Shown: piece by piece, positions 26,669 through 34,940 of the stretch
Layout: every line of letters begins with the position of its first letter
How positions within the stretch are numbered: position 1 is the first letter of the stretch
Assembly (NCBI RefSeq): GCF_030646155.1
Contig: NZ_JAUTDN010000032.1
Location: 1 to 64,000, forward strand
Source: Conexibacter sp. CPCC 205762
GTDB taxonomy: Bacteria; Actinomycetota; Thermoleophilia; Solirubrobacterales; Solirubrobacteraceae
Direction of reading: 5' to 3'
Length of the DNA: 64,000 nt
Position numbers and translations under genes: made by a program
Notes under the pieces: model-generated
Seen by the model: the letters and a program-made list of their open reading frames with translations, nothing else
Database searches by the model: none
Told to the model about the DNA's origin: nothing

Positions 26669-28453
26669 ATGGCTCCGCCCGTGGATCCGCGGCTGCTGCG
26701 CGCCTCGCGCGCGGCGCGCCGCCAGCTCGCGACGGCCGCCGCGCTGGCCGTCGCGGCGGCCGTGCTGATCGTCGCGCAGGCGGTCCTGCTGGCCGACGTG
26801 ATCGCGTCGGTCTTCATCGACGGCGCGACGCTGCACGACGTGCGCTGGGAGCTGGTCGCTTTGGTGGGCGCCGTCGCGGGGCGCGCGGCCGTCGCGGCGG
26901 GCTTCGAGCTGGCCGGCCGCGCCGGCGCCGCGCGCGTGATGTCGGAGCTGCGCGAGCGGCTCGCCGAGCACCTGCTGGTGAAGCGGCCGCTGCGCCCGGC
27001 CGAGCGCACCGGCGAGCTGGCGACGACGGCCGTGCAGGGCGTCGACGCGCTGGAGGGCTACCTCGCCGGCTACGTGCCGCAGCTGGCGCTGGCGGCGACG
27101 GTGCCGCTCGCCGTGCTCGGCTGGGTCGGCCTGCACGACTGGGTCGCGGCGCTGCTGCTGGCGATCTCGGTCCCGCTGCTGATCGTCTTCATGATCCTGA
27201 TCGGCCGCTCCGCCCAGACCGCGACCGAGGCGCGCTTCGGCGCGCTGTCGCTGCTCGGCGCGCACTTCCTCGACGTCGTGCGCGGGCTGGAGACGCTGCG
27301 CGCGCACAACCGCGACCGCGCGCAGGAGGCGACGATCGCCGCCGCCGGCGAGCGCTACCGCGTCGAGACGATGGCGACGCTGCGGGTCGCCTTCCTGTCC
27401 GCGCTCGTGCTGGAGCTGATGGCGATGATCGGCACCGCGCTGGTCGCGGCGGCGGTCGGGGTCCAGCTGGTCGAGGGCGTGCTGACGCTGCAGGTCGGGC
27501 TGGCGGTGCTGCTGCTGGCGCCGGAGCTGTTCGCGCCGCTGCGCGAGGTCGGCCGCCAGTTCCACGCCGGCGCCGACGGCCTCGCGGCGGCGGAGCGGAT
27601 CTTCGCGGTGCTGGAGGAGCCGGCGCCGGCATCCACCCAAGAGATGCCGATGGTGTCGGTGATCCCGTCCAGCTCCTTCCCGATGCCCGACCCGGGGCGC
27701 GAGCCGATCCGCTTCGAGCAGGTCGGCTTCGCCCATCCCGGCCGCGAGCGGAAGGTGCTCGACGGCTTCGACCTGACGCTGCAGCCGGGCGAGCTGACCG
27801 CGCTCGTCGGCACCTCCGGCGCCGGCAAGTCGACCGCCGCCGCGCTGCTGCTGCGGCTGATCGAGCCGACCGCCGGACGTGTCAGCTGCGGCGACGCCGA
27901 CCTGCGCACGGTCGGCCTCGACGGCTGGCGCCGGCAGCTCGCGTGGGTGCCGCAGCGGGCGCGGATCTTCGCCGGCACGGTCGCCGACAACGTCCGTCTC
28001 GCCGACCCCGGCGCGAGCGACAGGGAGGTCCGCCGCGCGCTCGCGGCGGCCGGCGCGGCGAGGTTCACGACCGCGCTGCCGGAGGGGATCGAGACGCGCG
28101 TCGGCGACGGCGGCCGGCCGCTGTCGGCCGGCGAGAGCCAGCGGATCGCGCTCGCGCGCGCCTTCCTGCGCGACGCGCCGCTGCTCGTGCTCGACGAGCC
28201 GACCGCGCACCTCGACGCCGAGACCGCGGCCGCCGTCGAATCGGCGATCGTGCGTCTCGCCGCCGGTCGCACGACGCTGCTGATCGCCCATCGCCCGACG
28301 CTCGCCGCGCGCGCCGACCGCGTCGTCACGCTCGCCGCCGGCTGCGTCGTGCGCGATGCGCGGTCGATCACTGGTCTGCTGGACCTGCAATCGACCGCGG
28401 CTGCGGTCGCGAGTCCGTTCGGCTTCCGCGCGGGGCGGGTGCGTCATGGCTGA
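26669..28453 (+). CDS. cydD: cysteine/glutathione-type ABC exporter subunit CydD
   Basis: A 594-aa half-transporter: six transmembrane helices in about 1-310, then an ABC domain with Walker A GTSGAGKST, signature LSAGESQR (Ala in place of the usual first Gly) and Walker B LVLDEPTAHLD. CydDC pairs export reduced thiols or related molecules needed for haem insertion into cytochrome bd. Its position directly after cydB supports the assignment. Its 3' end overlaps the start of cydC by 8 bp. Confidence 0.92.
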   Translation: MAPPVDPRLLRASRAARRQLATAAALAVAAAVLIVAQAVLLADVIASVFIDGATLHDVRWELVALVGAVAGRAAVAAGFELAGRAGAARVMSELRERLAEHLLVKRPLRPAERTGELATTAVQGVDALEGYLAGYVPQLALAATVPLAVLGWVGLHDWVAALLLAISVPLLIVFMILIGRSAQTATEARFGALSLLGAHFLDVVRGLETLRAHNRDRAQEATIAAAGERYRVETMATLRVAFLSALVLELMAMIGTALVAAAVGVQLVEGVLTLQVGLAVLLLAPELFAPLREVGRQFHAGADGLAAAERIFAVLEEPAPASTQEMPMVSVIPSSSFPMPDPGREPIRFEQVGFAHPGRERKVLDGFDLTLQPGELTALVGTSGAGKSTAAALLLRLIEPTAGRVSCGDADLRTVGLDGWRRQLAWVPQRARIFAGTVADNVRLADPGASDREVRRALAAAGAARFTTALPEGIETRVGDGGRPLSAGESQRIALARAFLRDAPLLVLDEPTAHLDAETAAAVESAIVRLAAGRTTLLIAHRPTLAARADRVVTLAAGCVVRDARSITGLLDLQSTAAAVASPFGFRAGRVRHG

Positions 28454-30251
28454 GGCATTGCTGCGGACGGCCGCGCTGGTGCGGCCGCGGCGCGGGCGGT
28501 TCGCCGCGACGGTCGCGCTCGGCGCGGGCGCGCTGCTGGCCGGCGCCGCGCTGCTGATGACCTCCGGGATGCTGATCAGCAGAGCGGCGCTGCGGCCGGA
28601 GGTGCTGAGCCTGCTGGTCGTGATCGTCGCCGTGCGCGGCTTCGGGATGGCGCGCGCGCTGCTGCGCTACTGGGAGCGGGTCGTCTCGCACGACCTCGCC
28701 TTCCGCGTGCTCGCCGACCTGCGGCTGCGCTGCTTCCGGCGGCTGGCGCCGCTCGTCCCCGGTGACCTGCGCGGCGTCGGCGCCGGCGAGCTGCTGACCC
28801 GCTTCGTCGCCGACGTCGACCAGCTCCAGCACCTCTACCTGCGCGCGCTCGCGCCGCCGCTGGTGGCATTGGTGGCGATCGTCTGCTGCGCTGTGGCAGC
28901 GGCGCTGCTGCTGCCGGCGGCGGGCGTCGTGCTGGCGGCCGCGCTGCTGCTCGCGGCGGTGCTCGTGCCGCTGCTGACGGCGCGTGCCGCGGCCGGCGCC
29001 GCGCGCCGCCAGGGCGCCGCGCGCGCGGCGCTGACGAGCGAGCTGGTGGAGGCGATCGAGGGCGGCGCGGAGCTGGCCGTCGCCGGTCGCGCCGACGACC
29101 GCCGCGCCCGCCTGCGCGGCGCCGACGCGGAGCTGTCGCGGCTGGCGCGCAGCGACGCGCGCGCGGGTGCGCTGGCGGTCGGGCTCGGGACGCTGCTGGC
29201 CGGTGCCGGCGCGGTCGCGGTGCTGCTGGTCGCGATCCCGGCGGTCTCGGACGGATCGCTCGACGGCGTCTGGCTGGCGGCGCTGGCGCTGCTGGCGCTG
29301 GCGGCGTTCGAGGCGGTCGAGCCGCTCGGCGGCGCGGCCCGTCATCTGCACGCGTGCAGCGCGGCGGCGACGCGGCTGGAGCAGCTGATGGCGACCGAGC
29401 CGCGCGTGCAGGACCCGCTCGCGCCGGTGCCGATCCCGCCGCGCGCGACGCTGGAGCTGCATGCGGCGACGGTCGTGCTCCCGGGCGCGCCTTCCGCTGT
29501 GGAGGACGAGCACGACTGCGGTGCCTGCGCGGGCGACTGCGGAGGGCCGGGCGACGGGCGCGGGCACGCGCCGGTTGCCGGCGCGGTGCTCGACCGCGTC
29601 TCGCTGCGGCTGTCGCCGGGCGAGCGGGTCGTGCTGGTGGGCCCGAGCGGCGCCGGCAAGACGACGCTCGCGCGCCTCGCCGCGCGCCTGATCGACCCCG
29701 ACGGCGGCCAGGTGACGCTCGGCGGGGTCGACCTGCGCGCCGCGACGCAGGAGCAGGTCCGCAGCAACGTCCTGACGATCACCCAGGACGCGCGCATCTT
29801 CACCACGACCGTGCGCGAGAACGTGCTGCTGGCCGCGCGCGGTGCCGACGCTTCCCGGGGGGAAGGGGCCGGCGGCGACACGGAGGTCGCCGCCGCGCTC
29901 ACCGCCGCCGGCCTCGGCGACTGGCTCGCGACGCTGCCGCACGGCCTCGACACGCTCGTCGGGGAGGACGGCGCGCAGCTGTCCGGCGGCGAGCGCCAGC
30001 GGCTGCTGCTGGCGCGGGCGCTGATCTCCGATGTGCCGCTGCTGGTGCTCGACGAGCCGACCGCCCACCTCGACCCCGCCACCGCCCGCGCCGTCCTGCA
30101 GGACCTCGACGCCGCCGCCGGCGACCGCGGCCTGCTGCTGATCACCCACGACCCCGCCCTCGTCCCCCGCGCCGACCGCGTGCTGGAGCTGCGCGGCGGC
30201 CGCCTCACCGAGCTGACCACCACAGCCGCATCTGTCACCAGCAACGATTGA
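28446..30251 (+). CDS. cydC: cysteine/glutathione-type ABC exporter subunit CydC
   Basis: A 601-aa half-transporter starting at the ATG at 28446 inside the end of cydD. The membrane domain has ALLRYWERVVSHDLAFRVLADLR, characteristic of CydC. The ABC domain has Walker A GPSGAGKTT, signature LSGGERQR and Walker B LVLDEPTAHLD. A Cys-containing insert (DEHDCGACAGDCGGPGDG, about residues 355-372) lies just before the ABC domain and is unusual; four or so cysteines are absent from the rest of the linker. It completes the heterodimer with CydD. Confidence 0.92.
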   Translation: MAEALLRTAALVRPRRGRFAATVALGAGALLAGAALLMTSGMLISRAALRPEVLSLLVVIVAVRGFGMARALLRYWERVVSHDLAFRVLADLRLRCFRRLAPLVPGDLRGVGAGELLTRFVADVDQLQHLYLRALAPPLVALVAIVCCAVAAALLLPAAGVVLAAALLLAAVLVPLLTARAAAGAARRQGAARAALTSELVEAIEGGAELAVAGRADDRRARLRGADAELSRLARSDARAGALAVGLGTLLAGAGAVAVLLVAIPAVSDGSLDGVWLAALALLALAAFEAVEPLGGAARHLHACSAAATRLEQLMATEPRVQDPLAPVPIPPRATLELHAATVVLPGAPSAVEDEHDCGACAGDCGGPGDGRGHAPVAGAVLDRVSLRLSPGERVVLVGPSGAGKTTLARLAARLIDPDGGQVTLGGVDLRAATQEQVRSNVLTITQDARIFTTTVRENVLLAARGADASRGEGAGGDTEVAAALTAAGLGDWLATLPHGLDTLVGEDGAQLSGGERQRLLLARALISDVPLLVLDEPTAHLDPATARAVLQDLDAAAGDRGLLLITHDPALVPRADRVLELRGGRLTELTTTAASVTSND

Positions 30252-30342
30252 TCGAGTGCTGGTCTGAATTACAAGACAAATCGGGTAGTAATCGCTCCGT
30301 CCCGATGAGATGCTGGCAAGGCGAGTGTCAGGTGCTCCGGGC

Positions 30343-30392
30343 TAACGACCCGCGCTCGGCCCGCTCTCATCGAGGGCGGGCCGTTGTCGTTA
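30343..30392 (+). terminator. nested hairpins after cydC, likely operon terminator
   Basis: TAACGAC (30343-30349) pairs with GTCGTTA (30386-30392), and inside it CGGCCCGC (30357-30364) pairs with GCGGGCCG (30376-30383). The structure lies about 90 bp past the cydC stop. The 165-bp interval 30252-30416 holds no gene; apart from this structure and a 6-bp ATCGGG/CCCGAT pair, I see nothing definite in it. Confidence 0.5.
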
Positions 30393-30404
30393 AGCGCGCC
30401 GCGC

Positions 30405-30410
30405 TAGCCT
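30405..30410 (+). promoter_or_regulatory. -10-like TAGCCT, leaderless spacing
   Basis: TAGCCT ends 6 nt before the ATG at 30417. A weak -35-like TTGTCG lies at 30384-30389. The predicted transcript begins at or within a base or two of the start codon. Confidence 0.4.
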
Positions 30411-30416
30411 GGCGCG

Positions 30417-30989
30417 ATGGAGTCGCTGGAGGTCGCGTTCGAGAAGGCTGCCGCCGGGCGGCGGTATCGATCGCTGCTGCGGCGGGCGGACGGGGTCGAG
30501 GTCGCGTTCGAGGGCGGGGCGTACAACAAGCTGGGCGCGCGGGGCGAGCTGCCGCATGACCTCGCGCATCTGATCGTCGAGCGGGAGCTGGAGCTGACGC
30601 AGGGGGTCTGGGGCGTGCTCGCGGCGGGCGGGCTGTTCCGCCACGCGACCGTCGTCGCCGGGCGGCAGGCGCCGCATGCCGCCAGACGCGGGCGCGAGCT
30701 GGTCGAGGCGGCGAGCGACGCGATCATGCAGGCGGAGCTGCTCACGCGCGTCGTCTGCGACGCCTGCGCGGCCGGCCCGCCGTTCGACCCCGCCGCGCTG
30801 CGACGCGTCAACGGCGAGGGCTGGTGGAGCGAGCTGGTCACGCGCGAGCTGGTCGAGCGCTGCGACGCGCAGCTCGCCGAAGCCGCCCGCGCCTGGGCCG
30901 CGCTCGCACCCGGGAGGCGGCTCGTCGAGCGCTGGCCGCTCGCCCGACAGCGCCGGCCCGCCTCACGCCGCGGCGCTCACGCCCGCTGA
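30417..30989 (+). CDS. conserved-looking hypothetical protein
   Basis: A 190-aa protein without signal peptide or membrane segment. It has a central segment LPHDLAHLIVERELELTQGVWGVLAAGGLF that looks like a buried amphipathic helix with His-Asp-His residues, and a basic C-terminal tail (last 30 residues rich in Arg). No enzyme family is recognised. Its leaderless-type start and position after the cyd operon terminator make it a single-gene unit. It converges on the sortase-like gene with a 9-bp gap. The His/Glu pattern might bind a metal, but that is speculation. Confidence 0.6.
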   Translation: MESLEVAFEKAAAGRRYRSLLRRADGVEVAFEGGAYNKLGARGELPHDLAHLIVERELELTQGVWGVLAAGGLFRHATVVAGRQAPHAARRGRELVEAASDAIMQAELLTRVVCDACAAGPPFDPAALRRVNGEGWWSELVTRELVERCDAQLAEAARAWAALAPGRRLVERWPLARQRRPASRRGAHAR

Positions 30990-30998
30990 CCCCGCGCG

Positions 30999-31691
30999 TC
31001 AGCCGTTCGGTATCAGCGCGTCGAGGCGGGCGTCGACGATCCAGCGGTGGTGGCCGGGCGGGTAGGTCGAGGTCTGCAGGCGCAGCAGCTCGCGGCGGCC
31101 GGGGCGCAGCAGGCCGAGGCTGCGCTCGGACTCCTGCCGGCGGCTGATGACCGTGTAGCGGGCGGTCGCGTACGGCAGCGAGACGACGATCGGGTCGCCG
31201 CGGCGTGCCGAGGCGACCGCGTGGAACGGGCCGCCGTGGGTGCGGTTGTGGCCGGCGACGTAGATCAGCCGCCCCTCGCCCGGCAGGTGCGAGCGCTCGT
31301 ACCAGCCCGGCTGGCGGTCGATCGTCGCCTGGTCCAAGCCGGCGTTGATCGGAACCACGCGTTCGTCGCGCGGCAGCACGATCAGCCCGACCGGCATCCC
31401 GTGCTCGGTCGCGCGGCGGTACGCGGCGGCGCGGCGCGCGAGCCGGCGGGCGGCGGCGCTGCCCGGCGCGACCGCGTGCGCGCGCATCGCGGCGGGCACG
31501 TCGTCGGCTGGGACCAGGTCCGCGTACGGCTCGGCGACGGCGCCGGCGGTCGTGGCGGGAGGCCGCGTCGCACCGGCGCTGGCGATCGTGGCGCGAGGCT
31601 GCGTCGCGCCGCCGCAGCCAGCCGCCGCGACCGCCGCAGCCGCCGTCGCCAACGTGAGCAGGAGGAGGAGCAGTGGGCGCGCAGGCGTCAT
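30999..31691 (-). CDS. sortase-like lipoprotein with Cys-to-Ser active-site change
   Basis: A 230-aa protein. The signal peptide ends in lipobox VAAAGC (Cys26). The C-terminal half has the sortase fold pattern: VAGHNRTHGGPF with catalytic His148, ARRGDPIVVSLPYATARYTV, and a final LQTS...HHRWIVDARL. In sortases the strand before the catalytic Cys reads TLxTC and the Arg follows about eight residues later. Here the Cys position is Ser208 (codon TCG) and Arg216 is kept. A Ser at this position normally abolishes transpeptidation, so it may be a non-catalytic binding protein or a serine-dependent variant. It is divergent from the NRPS-like gene. Confidence 0.7.
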   Translation of the reverse strand: MTPARPLLLLLLTLATAAAAVAAAGCGGATQPRATIASAGATRPPATTAGAVAEPYADLVPADDVPAAMRAHAVAPGSAAARRLARRAAAYRRATEHGMPVGLIVLPRDERVVPINAGLDQATIDRQPGWYERSHLPGEGRLIYVAGHNRTHGGPFHAVASARRGDPIVVSLPYATARYTVISRRQESERSLGLLRPGRRELLRLQTSTYPPGHHRWIVDARLDALIPNG

Positions 31692-31832
31692 CGCGCCAAT
31701 CTGACGCAGCGACCCCACGCAGCGCAACCGCCAACCCGCGCGCCGCCCGCTCAGGAACCGCGCGCCGCTGACGATCACCGGGAGAGGGGCCGGTTGCGGC
31801 CGGTCGACCCGAGCTTCCAGCGAGAGGACCCG

Positions 31833-34800
31833 ATGTCGCAGCCGATCCTTGACGACGCGCGTTTCGACGACCGTCCGGTCACGTTCGACGTCGAGCGGAC
31901 GATCGTCGACCACGTCGCCGGGCACGCGCTCGCCACGCCCGAGGCGCTCGCTGTCAGCGACGGGCGCAGCGCGCTCACCTACCGTGAGCTGAACGCGCGC
32001 GCCAACCGGCTCGCGCACGTCCTGCACGCGCACGGCGCCGGCGCGGAGCGCTGCGTGGCGCTGTGCGTCGACCCGTCGAGCGAGATGGTGCTCGGGGCGC
32101 TCGCGGCGCTGAAGGCCGGCTCCGCCTACGTGCCGATCGACCCCGAGTACCCGCAGGAGCGGATCGCGCTGATCCTCGAGGACACCGACCCGATCGCGGT
32201 GCTGGTCGACGAGACGACGCCGCCGCAGGTGCTTGAGGCCGCCGCCGCGCGCGCGATCCACTTCACCGCCGACCCCGACGAGCACGACGCCGCCGGGCGC
32301 CACGCCGGCCTCGCCCCGCCGCCCGGCGCGCCCGCGCCCGAGGACCTCGCCTACGTCGTCTTCACCTCCGGCTCGACCGGCCGCCCGAAGGGGGTCGAGG
32401 TCGAGCACCGCGCGCTCGCGAACCTCGTGCAGGCGCTCCAGTGGGAGTGCAGATCGGGGCCTGGCGACCGCTTCGCGCAGACCGCCTCGCCGTCGTTCGA
32501 CGCGGCCGTGATGGAGATCTGGCACCCGCTCTTCGCGGGCGCCTCGCTGCACCTCTCGCCGCGCGTGCTGCGGCGCGACCCGCGCGCGCTGGTCGAGTGG
32601 ATGGCGAGCGAGGAGATCACGATCACGATGGTCCCGACGGCGCTCGTCGCGATGCTGTTCGGCCGCGGCGAGCTGTATCGCCGGCTGCCGCGGATGCGCT
32701 GGCTCTGCACCGGCGGCGCGGCGCTGCTGACGCGCCCCGCGGCCGACACGCCGTACCCGCTCGTGAACATGTACGGGCCGACCGAGACGACCGTGATCGC
32801 GACGCAGGGGATCGTCCCCGCCGACGGCGCCGAGCCGCCGACGATCGGCCGCCCGATCGCGAACACGCTGATCCACGTGCTCGGCCCCGAGCGCGAGCAG
32901 CTGCCGCTCGGCGCCCGCGGCGAGATCTGGATCGGCGGGCCGCAGGTCGCGCGCGGCTACCGCGGCCGCCCCGACCTGACCGCCGAGCGCTTCCTGCCGG
33001 ACCCGTACGCCGGCGTCGAGGGCGCGCGCATGTACCGCACCGGCGACATCGGCGCCTGGCGCGAGGACGGCGAGCTGGAGTTCCACGGCCGCGTCGACGA
33101 CCAGATCGAGATCCGCGGCTACCGGATCGAGCCGCAGGAGGTCGAGGCGGCGCTGACCGCCCACCCGGCGATCGTCGACGCGGTCGCGATCGCGGTCACG
33201 CACGGCCGTCGCGGCGAGCAGCTGGCGGCGTACTTCACGGCGACCGAGCCGGCGCCGTCGGCGGCCGAGGCGCGCGCCCACGCGCGCTCGATCCTGCCGG
33301 AGTACATGGTCCCGACGACCTTCACGCGCGTCGAGCGGTTCGCGCTCACGCCGAACGGCAAGATCGACCGCAAGGCGCTGCCCGAGCAGCCGCTGCGGCG
33401 CGCCGACCTCGACGGTGCCTACGTCGCGCCGGCCAGCGAGCGCGAGCAGCGGTTCGCGGCCGTCTTCGCGCAGGTGCTGGAGCTGGACGAGGTCGGCGTC
33501 GCCGACGACTTCTTCGCCTTCGGCGGCGACTCGCTCGACGCGGTCGAGTGCGCCGGCGGGCTGTCGGACCTGCTCGGGCGCGAGCTGGCGGTGCAGGAGC
33601 TCTACCACGCGCCGACGATCGCGCGGCTGCTGGAGGCGATCGACGGCGCCGCGGCCGGCGCCGAGATCGACTGGGCGGCGGAGATCGAGCCGCGCCTCGG
33701 CGGCGTCGAGGCGGTCCCGCGGACACCCCGCAGCGGTGGCCGGACCGTCCTGCTGACCGGCGCCAGCGGCTTCGTCGGGCCGCACCTGCTGGCCGAGCTG
33801 GCAGCGGCGACGCGCGCCGAGGACGGCCGCGTCGTCGCGCTCGTGCGAGCGCCGTCGGCGGCGGCCGGGGCGGAGCGGCTGCAGCGCGCGCTGCTCGCCG
33901 AGCGGCGCGACCTGAGCGCCGACTGGGAGCGGATCGAGGTGCTGCCCGGCGACCTCGCGCAGGAGCGCTTCGGGCTCGACGAGGCGGCGTTCGCGGCGCT
34001 CGCGGGGCGGCTCGACGCGATCGTCCACAACGGCGCGCTCGTCCACCACCTGTACGACTACGAACGCCTGCGCGGTCCCAACGTCGAGGGCACGCGCACC
34101 GCGCTGCGGCTCGCGAAGCTCGCCGGCGGGATCCCGCTGCGCTTCGTCTCCTCGATCTCGACGGCGCTGGGAGCCGACGCGGCCGCCGGCCTCGCCGAGC
34201 GCGCCGACGTCGCGACCACGCCGCCGCCCGGCGGCGGCTACGCGGAGACGAAGTGGGTCGCGGAGCGGATGGTGCTCGCCGCGGCGGCGCAGGGCGTGCC
34301 CGTCGAGGTCGTGCGGCTGCCGCGCGCGATGGCGGCCGAGCACTCCGGCGCGACCTCGACCCACGACGCCGCGATCCGGCTGATCCGCGGCTGCATCGAG
34401 CTGGGCGCCTACCCGCGCTGGAGCGGCTGGGAGCCGTGGGCGCCGGTCGACGACCTCGCCGCCGCGCTCGCGCACGCGCCGTTCGAGACGCCGGAGTCCG
34501 CCGCGCTCGTCTACCCGCCGGCCGCGATCGCCGGCTTCGAGCAGGTGCTGCGGGCGGCTGCCCAGTACGGCTACGCGCTCGACCCGCTGCCGCTGGCGGC
34601 CTGGCGCGAGCGGCTGCACGCGGCCGGCGCGACGAACGCCGCCGCGGCCGTCTACGCCGAGTTCGGCCTCGGCGACGACGAGCAGCCGCCGCTCCTCGTC
34701 CCGGTCGGCGACGACTGGGGCCTGACGCCGCGGCTGCCCGGCCCGGACTGCGCGCCGGTCGGCAGCGAGTACGTCTGGCGGATGCTCGACTACCTCGTCA

Positions 34801-34838
34801 GCGTCGGCTACCTGCCGCCGCCGGCCGCGGTCCGCTGA
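31833..34838 (+). CDS. NRPS-like adenylation-thiolation-reductase protein
   Basis: A 1001-aa three-domain enzyme. The start at 31833 follows GAGAGG. The adenylation domain (about 20-520) shows VFTSGSTGRPKG (A3), NMYGPTETT (A5), YRTGDIG (A7), GRVDDQIEIRGYRIE (A8) and NGKIDRKAL (A10 Lys). Its FDAAVMEIW segment keeps the Asp that binds an alpha-amino group, so an amino acid substrate is likely. A carrier domain (about 535-610) carries FGGDSL with the phosphopantetheine Ser. A thioester-reductase domain (about 640-1001) has TGASGFVG and YAETK. The expected product is an amino aldehyde or alcohol. No condensation domain or phosphopantetheinyl transferase is nearby, so it acts alone or with distant partners. 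Confidence 0.92.
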   Translation: MSQPILDDARFDDRPVTFDVERTIVDHVAGHALATPEALAVSDGRSALTYRELNARANRLAHVLHAHGAGAERCVALCVDPSSEMVLGALAALKAGSAYVPIDPEYPQERIALILEDTDPIAVLVDETTPPQVLEAAAARAIHFTADPDEHDAAGRHAGLAPPPGAPAPEDLAYVVFTSGSTGRPKGVEVEHRALANLVQALQWECRSGPGDRFAQTASPSFDAAVMEIWHPLFAGASLHLSPRVLRRDPRALVEWMASEEITITMVPTALVAMLFGRGELYRRLPRMRWLCTGGAALLTRPAADTPYPLVNMYGPTETTVIATQGIVPADGAEPPTIGRPIANTLIHVLGPEREQLPLGARGEIWIGGPQVARGYRGRPDLTAERFLPDPYAGVEGARMYRTGDIGAWREDGELEFHGRVDDQIEIRGYRIEPQEVEAALTAHPAIVDAVAIAVTHGRRGEQLAAYFTATEPAPSAAEARAHARSILPEYMVPTTFTRVERFALTPNGKIDRKALPEQPLRRADLDGAYVAPASEREQRFAAVFAQVLELDEVGVADDFFAFGGDSLDAVECAGGLSDLLGRELAVQELYHAPTIARLLEAIDGAAAGAEIDWAAEIEPRLGGVEAVPRTPRSGGRTVLLTGASGFVGPHLLAELAAATRAEDGRVVALVRAPSAAAGAERLQRALLAERRDLSADWERIEVLPGDLAQERFGLDEAAFAALAGRLDAIVHNGALVHHLYDYERLRGPNVEGTRTALRLAKLAGGIPLRFVSSISTALGADAAAGLAERADVATTPPPGGGYAETKWVAERMVLAAAAQGVPVEVVRLPRAMAAEHSGATSTHDAAIRLIRGCIELGAYPRWSGWEPWAPVDDLAAALAHAPFETPESAALVYPPAAIAGFEQVLRAAAQYGYALDPLPLAAWRERLHAAGATNAAAAVYAEFGLGDDEQPPLLVPVGDDWGLTPRLPGPDCAPVGSEYVWRMLDYLVSVGYLPPPAAVR

Positions 34839-34940
34839 GCGGCGCGGGTCAGAGTGGACTCACCGTCGCTCAAGCCGGAAGCGATCGCAGCCGACCCAAG
34901 AAAGACGGGCGTTCCTCGACCAGCTGGGCTTGAACGACAG

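Noticed and set aside
23993..28447. A minus-strand open frame of about 1480 codons opposite cydA, cydB and cydD
   Set aside because: It mirrors three well-supported genes and has the same low-complexity Arg/Gln/His composition as other antisense shadows.
30252..30416. Possible riboswitch or small structured RNA between cydC and the 190-aa gene
   Set aside because: The nested hairpins look like a terminator, no consensus of a known riboswitch class was recognised, and the next gene's -10-like hexamer lies downstream of the structure.
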